Positions 48,642 to 57,920 of a stretch of DNA of 64,000 nt are shown in pieces. How positions within the stretch are numbered: position 1 is the stretch's first letter; every line of letters begins with the position of its first letter. This stretch comes from Streptomyces sp. NBC_00224 (GTDB lineage Bacteria; Actinomycetota; Actinomycetes; Streptomycetales; Streptomycetaceae): the NCBI RefSeq assembly GCF_041435195.1, contig NZ_CP108106.1, positions 2,852,001-2,916,000 of the forward strand, given 5' to 3'. Below the pieces are notes generated by a model. That model had not been told where the DNA came from and did not search any database. It saw nothing but the letters and a program-made list of their open reading frames with translations. A program made the position numbers and the translations under genes.

Positions 48642-50338
48642 CCCCCCTACGCCTGACCTGGGTCCAGCCGGAGGACCTCATCGCCCACGAGCTCCGCCAG
48701 GCGAAGGAGGACGGCCGCGACGCGAGAGGGATCGAAGCACGCTGGGCAACGGCGGGCGGCACAGCGCCCGGCCCTTCGGGCGCGTCCTCGACCCCGGCAC
48801 CTCCGGCGTTGCGCGCCCTGGCGATCCAGCTGTTGGACGAACTGGCAGAGGTTCCTTCCCCGTTGGCGGACAGGGAACCGACGGACTTCGAGGCGATCAG
48901 ATCCACGACATCAACCTGGCCCGACGGCTCCAGCAACCCACCCACCCCGGGGCGGAAGCCCGAAGGGGGTGCAGGGGGCGAAGCCCCCGCCAGGGTTCCG
49001 GGGCGCAGCCGCGCCCGGGGGCCCGGGGACGAAGCCCCCAGCCACCCACCCACCCCTCCCGTCCGGGGTCCGGGGCGCAGCCCCGCAAGCGGGGTGCAGG
49101 GGGCGCAGCCCCCGCTCGGGGGTCTGGGGGCGAAGCCCCCAGGAACACCTCCCCCTACCCCCACCCACCCCCGGAGGGTTGCGGGAAGGGGCGGGGAGGG
49201 GCAAACTCACGCCCTCCACGCCGCCTGGCTGGGCCGAGCCGTCGGCTGCCTGCTCGGCAAACCCGTGGAGAAGCTGCCGCTGACCGGCATCCGCGCAATC
49301 GCCCGCGCCACCGGCAACTGGCCCCTCCACACCTGGTTCACCGCCCACCGCCTCCCCGCCGAGCTGGCCGCCGCGTACCCCTGGAACCGCCGCTCCGCCC
49401 CCACCTCCCTCGCCGAGAACATCGACGGCATGCCCGAGGACGACGACCTCAACTACCCGCTCCTCGGCCTGCTCCTCCTCCAGCGCCACGGCCCCGCCTT
49501 CACCACCGCCGACGTGGCCCGGCTGTGGCTGGACGAGCTCCCGGCGGGGCGTACGTTCACCGCCGAGCGCATCGCGTACCGCAATCTCCTGGACGGGATC
49601 GAGCCGCCGCACACCGCCACCCACCGCAACCCGTTCCGCGAGTGGATCGGCGCCACCATCCGCGCCGACGTCCACGGCTGGACCAACCCGGGCGACCCCG
49701 CGGCCGCCGCCGAGCAGGCGCACCGCGACGCCGCCCTCACCCACACCGCCAACGGCGTGTACGGCGCCATGTTCACGGCCGCGGCGATCTCCATGGCCAC
49801 CACCGGCGCGTACGACGTGCACGCCTGTCTCGACGGCGGTCTCGCCGTGATCCCCCCGCGCTCCCGCCTGGCCGGGGCCGTCCGCCTCGGGATCCGCCTC
49901 GCCCGCGAGGAGGGCGACTTCGACACCGTCGTCGACCGGCTGCACACGGCCCTCGGCGCCTACCACTGGGTGCACTCCGTCCCCAACGCCGCCCTGCTCG
50001 CCGCCGCCCTCACCCACGCCGACGGCGACTTCTCCGGCTCCATCTGCCGCGCGGTGTCCGGCGGCTGGGACACCGACTCCAACGGGGCCACCGCCGGATC
50101 GCTCGCGGGACTCCTCGCCGGGCACCCGGACGCGCTGCCCGCCCGCTGGACCGCACCGCTCAAGAACCGCCTCGCCACCACCGTCGCCGGCTTCGACGGC
50201 ACCGGATTCGACACCCTCGCAGAACTGACGGCGGAACTGGCGGCGGAACCGACCGCACCAGCGACCGCGCAAGTGACCGCACACGCACCCGCTCAACAGA
50301 CCGCACAACTCGTCCCCCAGGAGGTACGGAGCGCATGA
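48638..50338 (+). CDS. ADP-ribosylglycohydrolase family protein 4 with repeat-encoded linker
   Basis: A 566-residue protein. Residues 1-100 form a small helical N-terminal domain (LTWVQPEDLIAHELRQAKEDGRD-). Residues about 102-187 are a Pro/Gly-rich linker encoded by dispersed repeat DNA. The DraG domain follows from HAAWLGRAVGCLLGKPVEKL, with EDDDLNYP as first acidic motif and GGWDTDSNGATAGSLAGLL as an intact second one. The reading frame stays open through the whole repeat. The C-terminal ~35 residues are an Ala/Thr/Gln-rich tail. Starts and stops overlap both neighbours (ATGA). Confidence 0.83.
   Translation: MTPLRLTWVQPEDLIAHELRQAKEDGRDARGIEARWATAGGTAPGPSGASSTPAPPALRALAIQLLDELAEVPSPLADREPTDFEAIRSTTSTWPDGSSNPPTPGRKPEGGAGGEAPARVPGRSRARGPGDEAPSHPPTPPVRGPGRSPASGVQGAQPPLGGLGAKPPGTPPPTPTHPRRVAGRGGEGQTHALHAAWLGRAVGCLLGKPVEKLPLTGIRAIARATGNWPLHTWFTAHRLPAELAAAYPWNRRSAPTSLAENIDGMPEDDDLNYPLLGLLLLQRHGPAFTTADVARLWLDELPAGRTFTAERIAYRNLLDGIEPPHTATHRNPFREWIGATIRADVHGWTNPGDPAAAAEQAHRDAALTHTANGVYGAMFTAAAISMATTGAYDVHACLDGGLAVIPPRSRLAGAVRLGIRLAREEGDFDTVVDRLHTALGAYHWVHSVPNAALLAAALTHADGDFSGSICRAVSGGWDTDSNGATAGSLAGLLAGHPDALPARWTAPLKNRLATTVAGFDGTGFDTLAELTAELAAEPTAPATAQVTAHAPAQQTAQLVPQEVRSA
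48942..49201. repeat. GC-rich dispersed repeat array inside the fourth DraG-like gene
   Basis: About 260 bp built of recurring palindromic units such as ggggcgaagccccc and gggggcgcagcccccg, ending with cccccggagggttgcgggaa and ggggcggggagggg. It is the longest repeat array in the window and lies wholly inside an open reading frame, between the N-terminal and catalytic domains. Confidence 0.85.
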
Positions 50339-51240
50339 CGCGCATCGCGGTGCTCGGCAGCACCAACATGGACCTGGTCGCCTACGTGACGGCCGCCCCG
50401 CGCCGCGGCGAGACCGTCACCGGTCACGACTTCCGTACGATCCCCGGCGGCAAGGGCGCCAACCAGGCCGTCGCCGCGGCCCGTGCGGGCGGCGACGTCG
50501 CGATGATCGGGGCGGTCGGCACGGACGAGTTCGGCGGACGGCTGCGGGCCGCGCTCGACGGCTCCGGCGTCGACACCGACCTCGTGCGCACCACCGAGGG
50601 GCCGTCCGGTACGGCCCACATCGTGGTCGACGCGACCGGCGGCAACGCGATCGTCGTCATCCCCGGCGCCAACGCCTCCGTCACCCACCTCGGCCCCGGC
50701 GACGAGGCGCTGATCGCGGGCGCCGAGTCGCTGCTGCTCCAGTTGGAGCTGCCGTTGGACACGGTCGTCGAGGGCGCCAAGGCGGCCCGGCGCCACGGGG
50801 TGCGGACGGTCCTCACCCCCTCCCCCGTCCAGCCCCTGCCGCCCGAACTCCTCGCCGCCACCGACCTGTTGGTGGCCAACGAGCACGAGGCCGCCGCACT
50901 CACCGGCATCGACGACCCGAAGGCGGCCGCCCGCGCGCTCCTTGAGCTGGTCCCCGAGGTGGTGGTCACGCTCGGCGCCCGCGGCAGTCTGTACGCGGCG
51001 CGCGACCAGGACCCGGTCGCGGTCCCGGCCCCCGAGGTGACCGCGGTCGACACGACGGGCGCGGGCGACACGTTCGTCGGCGCGCTCGCCGTCGCCCTGG
51101 GCGAGGGCCGGGCGATGCCCGAGGCGCTCGGCTGGGCGTCGGACGCCGCCGCGCTCTCGGTCCAGCGGCCCGGCGCGGTGGCCGCCATGCCGTACCGCGC
51201 GGAGATCGACGCGGCGGCGGCAAAGGGAACCACCCGGTGA
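50335..51240 (+). CDS. Ribokinase-family (PfkB) sugar kinase
   Basis: A 301-residue kinase closely following ribokinase. The N-terminus is MTRIAVLGSTNMDLV, the substrate-binding region GGKGANQAVAAARAGG, and the PfkB signature DTTGAGDTFVGALAVAL with the catalytic base Asp in GAGD. NEHEAAALTG and TLGARGSLY are also typical. It probably phosphorylates ribose or a related pentose at O5. Its 4-nt overlap with the fourth DraG-like gene suggests the sugar comes from the glycohydrolase reaction. Confidence 0.88.
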   Translation: MTRIAVLGSTNMDLVAYVTAAPRRGETVTGHDFRTIPGGKGANQAVAAARAGGDVAMIGAVGTDEFGGRLRAALDGSGVDTDLVRTTEGPSGTAHIVVDATGGNAIVVIPGANASVTHLGPGDEALIAGAESLLLQLELPLDTVVEGAKAARRHGVRTVLTPSPVQPLPPELLAATDLLVANEHEAAALTGIDDPKAAARALLELVPEVVVTLGARGSLYAARDQDPVAVPAPEVTAVDTTGAGDTFVGALAVALGEGRAMPEALGWASDAAALSVQRPGAVAAMPYRAEIDAAAAKGTTR

Positions 51241-52424
51241 CAACTCCGCTGCAACAACTGCGGGTCCTGGACCTCGCCACCCTGTTCGCCGGACCGCTCG
51301 CGGCGACGATGCTCGGCGACTTCGGTGCCGAGGTCATCAAGGTCGAGCATCCCCGCCGCCCCGACCCCTCGCGCGGCCACGGCCCCGCCAAGGACGGCGT
51401 CGGGCTCTGGTGGAAGCTGCTCGGCCGCAACAAACGGACGATCACCCTCGACCTGTCCACGCCGGGCGGCCGCGAGACCCTGCTCCGGCTCGCCGCCTCC
51501 ACCGATGTGATCATCGAGAACTTCCGCCCGGGCACCCTGGAGCGCTGGGGCCTGGGCTGGCCCGAACTGGCCGCCGCCAACGACCAGTTGGTACTGGCCC
51601 GGGTCACCGGGTTCGGCCAGTGCGGCCCGTACGCCCACCGCCCCGGCTTCGGCACTCTCGCCGAGGCGATGAGTGGCTTCGCCGCCGTCACCGGCGAGCC
51701 GGACGGCCCGCCGACGCTGCCCCCGTTCGGCCTCGCGGACTCGATCGCCGCGCTGGCCACCGCGTACGCCGTACTGACCGCGATCACCGCGCGCACCACC
51801 ACCGGGCGCGGGCAGGTGATCGACATGGCGATCATCGAGCCGATCCTGACCGTCCTCGGCCCCCAGCCCATCTGGTACGACCAGCTCGGCTACGTCCAGC
51901 CGCGCACCGGCAACCGCTCCCGCAACAACGCCCCGCGCAACACCTACCGTACGGCGGACGGCAGTTGGCTCGCCATCTCCACCTCGGCCCAGTCGGTCGC
52001 CGAGCGGGTGATGCGGCTCGTGGGGCGCCCGGAGCTGATCACCGAGCCGTGGTTCGCCACCGGCTCGGGGCGGGCCGAGCACGCGGACGAGCTGGACGAG
52101 GCGGTGGGCGGCTGGATCGGGCGGCGCACCCGTGAGGAGGCGATGGCGGCGTTCGAGAAGGCGGAGGCGGCGATCGCGCCGATCTACGACATCCGCGAGG
52201 TGATGACGGACCCCCAGTACCGCGCGCTCGACACGCTCACCACGGTCGACGACCCGGAGCTGGGCCCGGTCCGGATGCAGAACGTCCTCTTCCGGCTCTC
52301 CGAGACCCCGGGCGCGATCCGCTGGGCGGGCCGCCCGCACGGCGCGGACACGGACGCGGTCCTGACCGAACTCGGCCTGTCCGCCCAGGAGATCACCGCG
52401 CTGCGCGGGACGGGCGCCCTGTGA
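51237..52424 (+). CDS. CaiB/BaiF family (class III) CoA-transferase
   Basis: A 395-residue CoA-transferase. It starts LRVLDLATLFAGPLAATMLGDFGAEVIKVEHP, continues with NKRTITLDLSTPGGRETLLRL and VIIENFRPGTLERWGL, and has the Asp of FGLADSIAAL at the position of the catalytic aspartate. Family members move CoA between carboxylic acids. It overlaps the kinase and the CitE-like gene by 4 nt each, so it belongs to the same pathway. The acid substrate is unknown. Confidence 0.9.
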   Translation: MTTPLQQLRVLDLATLFAGPLAATMLGDFGAEVIKVEHPRRPDPSRGHGPAKDGVGLWWKLLGRNKRTITLDLSTPGGRETLLRLAASTDVIIENFRPGTLERWGLGWPELAAANDQLVLARVTGFGQCGPYAHRPGFGTLAEAMSGFAAVTGEPDGPPTLPPFGLADSIAALATAYAVLTAITARTTTGRGQVIDMAIIEPILTVLGPQPIWYDQLGYVQPRTGNRSRNNAPRNTYRTADGSWLAISTSAQSVAERVMRLVGRPELITEPWFATGSGRAEHADELDEAVGGWIGRRTREEAMAAFEKAEAAIAPIYDIREVMTDPQYRALDTLTTVDDPELGPVRMQNVLFRLSETPGAIRWAGRPHGADTDAVLTELGLSAQEITALRGTGAL

Positions 52425-53224
52425 CGAGGATCCCGCTGACCTGGCTGTACGCCCCCGGCGACCGGCCGCAAGTGGTCGAGAAGGCGCTGTCGGCGGGCGC
52501 GGACGTGGTGATCGTGGACCTGGAGGACGCGGTGGCGCCGGGCCGCAAGGAGTACGCCCGGGCGGCGACGGCGGAGCTGCTCGCCACCTCGCTGTCCACA
52601 CCGGTCCACGTCAGGGTCGCCACGGAGGAGGACGTACGGACCCTGGCCGGGCTCCCGGGCCTGTCGGGCCTGCGCCTGCCCAAGGTCACCCATGCCTTCC
52701 AGGTCCAGCGCATCGCGGCCCTGGCCCCCGGCGTCCCCCTCCACCCGCTCCTGGAGAGCGCCCTGGGAGTGGAGCACGCGTACACGATCGCCGCCGCCCA
52801 TCCGGCGGTGCGGGGCATCGCGCTCGGCGAGGCGGACCTCTGCGCCGATCTGGGCGTACGCAACGAGTCGGGCCTGGACTGGCCGCGCAGCCGCGTCGTG
52901 GTGGCCGCGAGGGCGGCGGGCCTGGCCCCGCCCGCCCAGTCGGTGTACCGGCACATCAGCGACCTGACGGGCCTGGCCGCGTCCTGCGCCCACGGCCGCT
53001 CGCTGGGCTTCCTGGGCCGCGCGGCGATCCACCCGGCACAGCTGCCGGTGATCGAACGCGCCTATCTGCCACCGCCGTCGGAGGTCGCGGCAGCGGAGGA
53101 GATCCTCACGGCGTCCCCCACGGACGGGGGCGCCCTGGCACTGCCGGACGGGCGTTTCGTGGACGCGGCGGTGGTGGAGGCGGCGAGGAGGACGCTGTCC
53201 CTGGCCCACCGCCCGTACCCCTGA
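52421..53224 (+). CDS. CitE/HpcH-like CoA ester lyase
   Basis: A 267-residue TIM-barrel lyase of the HpcH/HpaI/CitE family. Features are YAPGDRPQVVEKALSAGADVVIVDLEDAV, the metal ligands in PLLESALGV and ALGEADLCADLG, and GFLGRAAIHPAQLPV near the C-terminus. Relatives cleave or hydrolyse beta-hydroxyacyl-CoA thioesters such as malyl-CoA or citramalyl-CoA. With the CoA-transferase directly upstream it suggests activation of a hydroxy acid and its C-C cleavage. It is the last gene of the cluster. Confidence 0.87.
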   Translation: MTRIPLTWLYAPGDRPQVVEKALSAGADVVIVDLEDAVAPGRKEYARAATAELLATSLSTPVHVRVATEEDVRTLAGLPGLSGLRLPKVTHAFQVQRIAALAPGVPLHPLLESALGVEHAYTIAAAHPAVRGIALGEADLCADLGVRNESGLDWPRSRVVVAARAAGLAPPAQSVYRHISDLTGLAASCAHGRSLGFLGRAAIHPAQLPVIERAYLPPPSEVAAAEEILTASPTDGGALALPDGRFVDAAVVEAARRTLSLAHRPYP

Positions 53225-53237
53225 GCGGGGGTGCGCT

Positions 53238-53361
53238 GTCGTCTGCGGCCCTGTGGGGGCTGGTCGCGCAGTTCCCCGCGCCCCTATAGGGGCGCCCCGG
53301 AGGGGCGCATTTAGGGGCGCGGGGAACTGCGCGACCAGCCACATACAGCCTGCAGACAAAC
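53238..53361. repeat. Dispersed nested inverted repeat, copy 4
   Basis: Outer arms gtcgtctgcggcc (53238) and gcctgcagacaaac (about 53348-53361). The inner arms with core gcgcagttccccgcgcccc are at 53257-53285 and 53313-53340. The centre is ggggcgccccggaggggcgc. It lies between the convergent CitE-like and lgt genes. Confidence 0.9.
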
Positions 53362-53380
53362 ACCTGGCCCGGGCGAAGCT

Positions 53381-54298
53381 TCAGCTCTTGCTCGTCGACC
53401 CGTTCTCGGACGGCACCGACTTCTCGACCTCGTCGGACGGCGCATCCCCTGACTCCGGCTCGCCCTCCGCGTCAGCGGACTCCGCGGAGCTCGGCTCGAC
53501 GACCTCTTCCCGCCCCGGCCGCACCCGCGAAGAGATCACGATGTACGTCACGGCGAGCACGAAGACGGTGATCGCGGTCCAGTCGTTGAGACGCAGCCCC
53601 AGCACGTGGTGGGCCTCGTCGACCCGCATGTACTCGATCCAGCCGCGCCCCACGCAGTACGCCGCGACGTACAGCGCGAACGCCCGGCCGTGGCCCAGCT
53701 TGAAGCGGCGGTCCGCCCAGATGACGAGGAAGCCGACGCCGAGGCACCACAGCGACTCGTACAGGAAGGTCGGGTGGTAGGTGCCCGCGACCCGGTTGGT
53801 GCCCTCGGTGATCTTCAGCGCCCACGGCACGTCGGTGGGCTTGCCGTACAGCTCCTGGTTGAACCAGTTGCCCCAGCGGCCCGCGGCCTGGGCGAAGGCG
53901 ATGCCGGGGGCCAGCGCGTCGGCCCAGGCCGGCAGCGGGATGCCCCGGCGGCGGCAGCCGATCCACGCGCCCACCGCGCCGAACGCGATCGCGCCCCAGA
54001 TGCCGAGCCCGCCCTGCCAGATCTTGAAGGCGTCGACCCAGTCCTCACCGTCGCTGAAGTACAGCTGGTAGTCGGTGATGACGTGGTAGAGCCGGCCGCC
54101 GACGAGGCCGAAGGGCACCGCCCAGACGGCGATGTCGGCCACGGTGCCGGCTCTGCCGCCCCGGGCGATCCAGCGCTTGTTGCCGTACCAGACGGCGATG
54201 AAGACACCGATGATGATGCAGAAGGCGTAGCCGCGCAGCGGGATCGGTCCGAGATGGATCACGCCGGTCGACGGGCTGGGAATGAAGGCGAGGTTCAT
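53381..54298 (-). CDS. lgt: Prolipoprotein diacylglyceryl transferase
   Basis: A 305-residue inner-membrane enzyme that attaches diacylglycerol to the lipobox cysteine of lipoproteins. It has about seven membrane helices, QGGLGIWGAI (equivalent of the HGGL region) and the Lgt signature GRWGNWFNQELYG at 140-152, plus GRGWIEYMRVDEAH near the end. An acidic Ser/Glu-rich tail of about 45 residues follows the last helix, common in actinobacteria. The ATG at 54298 matches the family N-terminus. At least two lipoproteins in this window are its likely clients. Confidence 0.96.
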   Translation of the reverse strand: MNLAFIPSPSTGVIHLGPIPLRGYAFCIIIGVFIAVWYGNKRWIARGGRAGTVADIAVWAVPFGLVGGRLYHVITDYQLYFSDGEDWVDAFKIWQGGLGIWGAIAFGAVGAWIGCRRRGIPLPAWADALAPGIAFAQAAGRWGNWFNQELYGKPTDVPWALKITEGTNRVAGTYHPTFLYESLWCLGVGFLVIWADRRFKLGHGRAFALYVAAYCVGRGWIEYMRVDEAHHVLGLRLNDWTAITVFVLAVTYIVISSRVRPGREEVVEPSSAESADAEGEPESGDAPSDEVEKSVPSENGSTSKS

Positions 54299-54316
54299 GG
54301 CAGGGTCGACGCTACC

Positions 54317-54351
54317 TTGCCGGGCGGGCGGTCGGACCACCCACCCGGCAA
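54317..54351 (-). terminator. Hairpin between DsbA-like gene and lgt
   Basis: A 15-bp stem with two G-T/mismatch pairs (ttgccgggcgggcgg / ccacccacccggcaa) and a 5-nt loop lies just after the stop of the DsbA-like gene. It probably separates that transcript from lgt. Confidence 0.6.
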
Positions 54352-54381
54352 CTTATGAGTAACGAGCGGTACGGCAGGGGC

Positions 54382-55422
54382 CTAAGGGGCCGCGGGAGCC
54401 GGAGCCGCCCCCGCTCCCGTCCCCGCCCCGGACCCGGTCGCGCTTCCCGCACCCGCTCCCGCGTGGGCCGCCGGGGCCCCCGGATGCGCCGGGCCCGGGG
54501 CCGGGGCCTTCTTCGGGGCCGCCCCCGGCGTGTGCGCGGACTTCGGCTTCGGCGCCCCGGACGCGGCGGGCGCGCCCGCCGGCGGCGAACTCTGAGCCGA
54601 CGCCCCCGGCTGCGACGGCGAAACCGTCCCCGGCTGCTTGCCCTTGTTCGCCTCGACGACCCACTTCTTCAGGTTCGCCGGGCTGATCTGCTCGCTGCCC
54701 TTCTGCGGGAAGACCGACTCCCCGTTCAGCTGGACCGTCGGCGTGCCGCTGAAGCCGCCGTTCTGGAAGGCGTCGTTGGACTTGCCGACCCAGCTGTCGT
54801 GCTTGCCCTCCTCCACACAGGAGCGGAAGCCGACCGTGTCGAGGCCGGGGACCTTCTGGGCCAGCTCGATCAGCTTGCTGTTCTTCGCGAACGCGTCGTC
54901 CGTCTCCTTGGGCTGGTTGCTGTAGAGCACGTCGTGGTACGCCGAGAACTTCCCGGCGTCCTGTGCGCAGCCCGCCGCGTTCGCCGCGTGCAGCGAGCCG
55001 TTGCCGCCGAGGTTGCGGTCGATCAGGGTGGCGAGGTGGTACTGGACGCGGATCTGTCCGCTGCCCTCCAGCTCGTGGATCGTGGCCCGGAAGCTGTTCT
55101 CGAACGCGGCGCAGGCCGGGCAGCGGAAGTCCTCCCAGACCGTGAGCGTGGACGGCGCGTCGGCGGCGCCCACCGGGATGGCCAGCTTGTCCTTGCCCTC
55201 GGCGCCTGCGGGCGCGAGCAGCGGGCCCGCCGTGCTCTTCTTGCCGTCGCTCTTGGTGTTGGCCGCGATCACGCCGATCACGGCGGCCAGCCCGAGGACG
55301 CACACCACCGCCCCGGCGACGATCATCGTGCGTCTGCGGCGGTCCTGGGACCGCTGCCGCTCGCGCTCCTGGGCCAGCCGCTCGCGGGCCGTTCTCTTGC
55401 CTTCTTGGTTCTTCTCGCTCAC
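54382..55422 (-). CDS. Membrane-anchored DsbA-like thioredoxin-fold protein
   Basis: A 346-residue protein. A charged N-terminus (KRTARERLAQERERQRSQDRRRR) precedes one membrane helix (MIVAGAVVCVLGLAAVIGVIAA). The extracellular DsbA-type domain has the active site FRCPACAAF, a helical insertion and the cis-Pro loop SGTPTVQLNGE. The last 90 residues are Pro/Ala/Gly-rich and probably cross the wall. It likely oxidises or isomerises disulfides of secreted proteins. The GTG at 55422 was chosen because an upstream GTG lies in a terminator hairpin. Confidence 0.88.
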   Translation of the reverse strand: MSEKNQEGKRTARERLAQERERQRSQDRRRRTMIVAGAVVCVLGLAAVIGVIAANTKSDGKKSTAGPLLAPAGAEGKDKLAIPVGAADAPSTLTVWEDFRCPACAAFENSFRATIHELEGSGQIRVQYHLATLIDRNLGGNGSLHAANAAGCAQDAGKFSAYHDVLYSNQPKETDDAFAKNSKLIELAQKVPGLDTVGFRSCVEEGKHDSWVGKSNDAFQNGGFSGTPTVQLNGESVFPQKGSEQISPANLKKWVVEANKGKQPGTVSPSQPGASAQSSPPAGAPAASGAPKPKSAHTPGAAPKKAPAPGPAHPGAPAAHAGAGAGSATGSGAGTGAGAAPAPAAP

Positions 55423-55437
55423 ACCCGCAGCAACGAA

Positions 55438-55465
55438 CCGGGGAGGCACCCACGTGCCTCCCCGG
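55438..55465 (-). terminator. Hairpin after trpA
   Basis: A perfect 12-bp stem (ccggggaggcac / gtgcctccccgg) with a 4-nt loop lies 87 nt beyond the trpA stop and just before the DsbA-like gene. It has no T-tract but is the strongest simple hairpin in this part and probably ends the trp transcript. Confidence 0.65.
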
Positions 55466-55551
55466 TCCCATATCCACCCGTACGAGCTAACGCGGTCCGG
55501 GTCCGCCCTACTCGGGCGGGGTTACGGAGCGTTGCGGCTCGGCCTACACCC

Positions 55552-56363
55552 TTACGGCGTACGGCGTACGCCCTGCGCGAGTTCACCCGCGAGGGCGCGC
55601 ACGGCGGCGAGCCCGCTCGCGTGGTCCGGCGCGTCCAGCATCCGCTGGACGAACGCCGAGCCGACGATCACTCCGTCGGAGAAGGCCGCGACCTCCTGGG
55701 CCTGCTCCGCGTTGGACACGCCGAGGCCGACGCAGACGGGCAGGCCGGTGGTGGCCCGGGTGCGCCGCACCAGGTCCTCGGCCTGCGCGCCGACCGACGC
55801 GCGCGTGCCGGTGACGCCCATCAGGGACGCCGCGTACACGAAGCCGGAGCCCACCGCGGTGATCTGCGCGAGCCGCTCGTCCCTGCTGCTGGGCGCGACC
55901 ACGAAGACCGTGCCGAGGCCGTGCTTGTCGGCGTGCTCGCGCCACAGCGCGGACTCCTGGACCGGCAGGTCGGGCAGGATGCAGCCGGCGCCGCCCGCCT
56001 CGGCCAGCTCGGCGGTGAAGCGCTCCACGCCGTACCGGTCGATGGGGTTCCAGTACGTCATCACCAGCACCGGCTTGCCGGTGGCCGCGTGGGCCTCGCG
56101 GACCGTGCGCAGCACGTCGGCGATCTTCACCCCGCCCTTGAGGGCGATGTCGTCGGCGGTCTGGATGACCGGCCCGTCAAGGACCGGGTCGCTGTGCGGA
56201 AGGCCGACCTCGACCACGTCCGCGCCGCCCTCGAAGACGGCCTTGACCGCGTCGATGCCGCCGTCGACGGTCGGGAACCCGGCCGGCAGATAGGCGATGA
56301 GCGCGGCCCGGTCCTCGGCCTTCGCCTTGGCGAGGGTGTCGCTCAGCAGAGTCACGTTCCCGC

Positions 56364-56367
<4 letters not shown>
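55552..56367 (-). CDS. trpA: Tryptophan synthase alpha chain
   Basis: A 271-residue TIM-barrel subunit that cleaves indole-glycerol phosphate to indole. Catalytic residues lie in [31 protein letters not shown] (Glu) and [11 protein letters not shown] (Asp). [10 protein letters not shown] and VGLGVSN bind phosphate. The GTG at 56367 overlaps the trpB stop (GTGA), so alpha and beta chains are made in step. The usual PFSDP motif reads LPHSDP here. Confidence 0.96.
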
Positions 56368-57611
<1,244 letters not shown>

Positions 57612-57714
57612 GGGGATACCTCCCCGGGGCGCCTTGGCCCCGGTCCTGGGTTGGCGTGTGGTCACGAGTGCGCCCAGGCGCCGCTGCGGTGAGGTGAGTG
57701 CGCGACTACAGGCC

Positions 57715-57759
57715 GTCGTGGGCCGGTCGCGCAGTTCCCCGCGCCCCTATGGGGCGCGG
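57715..57759. repeat. Dispersed inverted repeat, copy 5 (truncated), inside the trp operon
   Basis: One full inner arm (57725-57748, with core gcgcagttccccgcgcccc) is followed by only 9 bp of the opposite arm (ggggcgcgg, 57751-57759). This leaves a compact hairpin ccgcgcccc-tat-ggggcgcgg. It ends one base from the trpM stop, between trpM and trpB on the same strand. Confidence 0.8.
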
Positions 57760-57760
57760 C

Positions 57761-57916
57761 TCAAGCGGCGCTCAGGGCACCGCGCCATCGCATCCCGTTG
57801 ACCTGGCCCGGCTCGTCGCCGATCACGTATCGCACCCGCCGCCCGTGCACCCGGCGCGCCGGAGCGCGGCAGCCGCGCGGGCGGCAGCCGGGGGCGAGAC
57901 GGGCGGCAATGGGCAT
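57761..57916 (-). CDS. trpM: TrpM (TrpX), small tryptophan biosynthesis modulator
   Basis: A 51-residue protein found by translating the trpC-trpB gap. It reads MPIAARLAPGCRPRGCRA, PARRVHGRRVRYVIGDEP, then GQVNGMRWRGALSAA. The GCRPRGCRAPARRVHGRRV and RYVIGDEPGQVNGMRW parts match the actinobacterial TrpM family, known in S. coelicolor to modulate tryptophan production. The ATG lies 4 nt after the trpC stop, so it is translated with trpC. It is very basic, with two cysteines and no membrane segment. Its mode of action is not visible. Confidence 0.85.
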   Translation of the reverse strand: MPIAARLAPGCRPRGCRAPARRVHGRRVRYVIGDEPGQVNGMRWRGALSAA

Positions 57917-57920
57917 GGGG

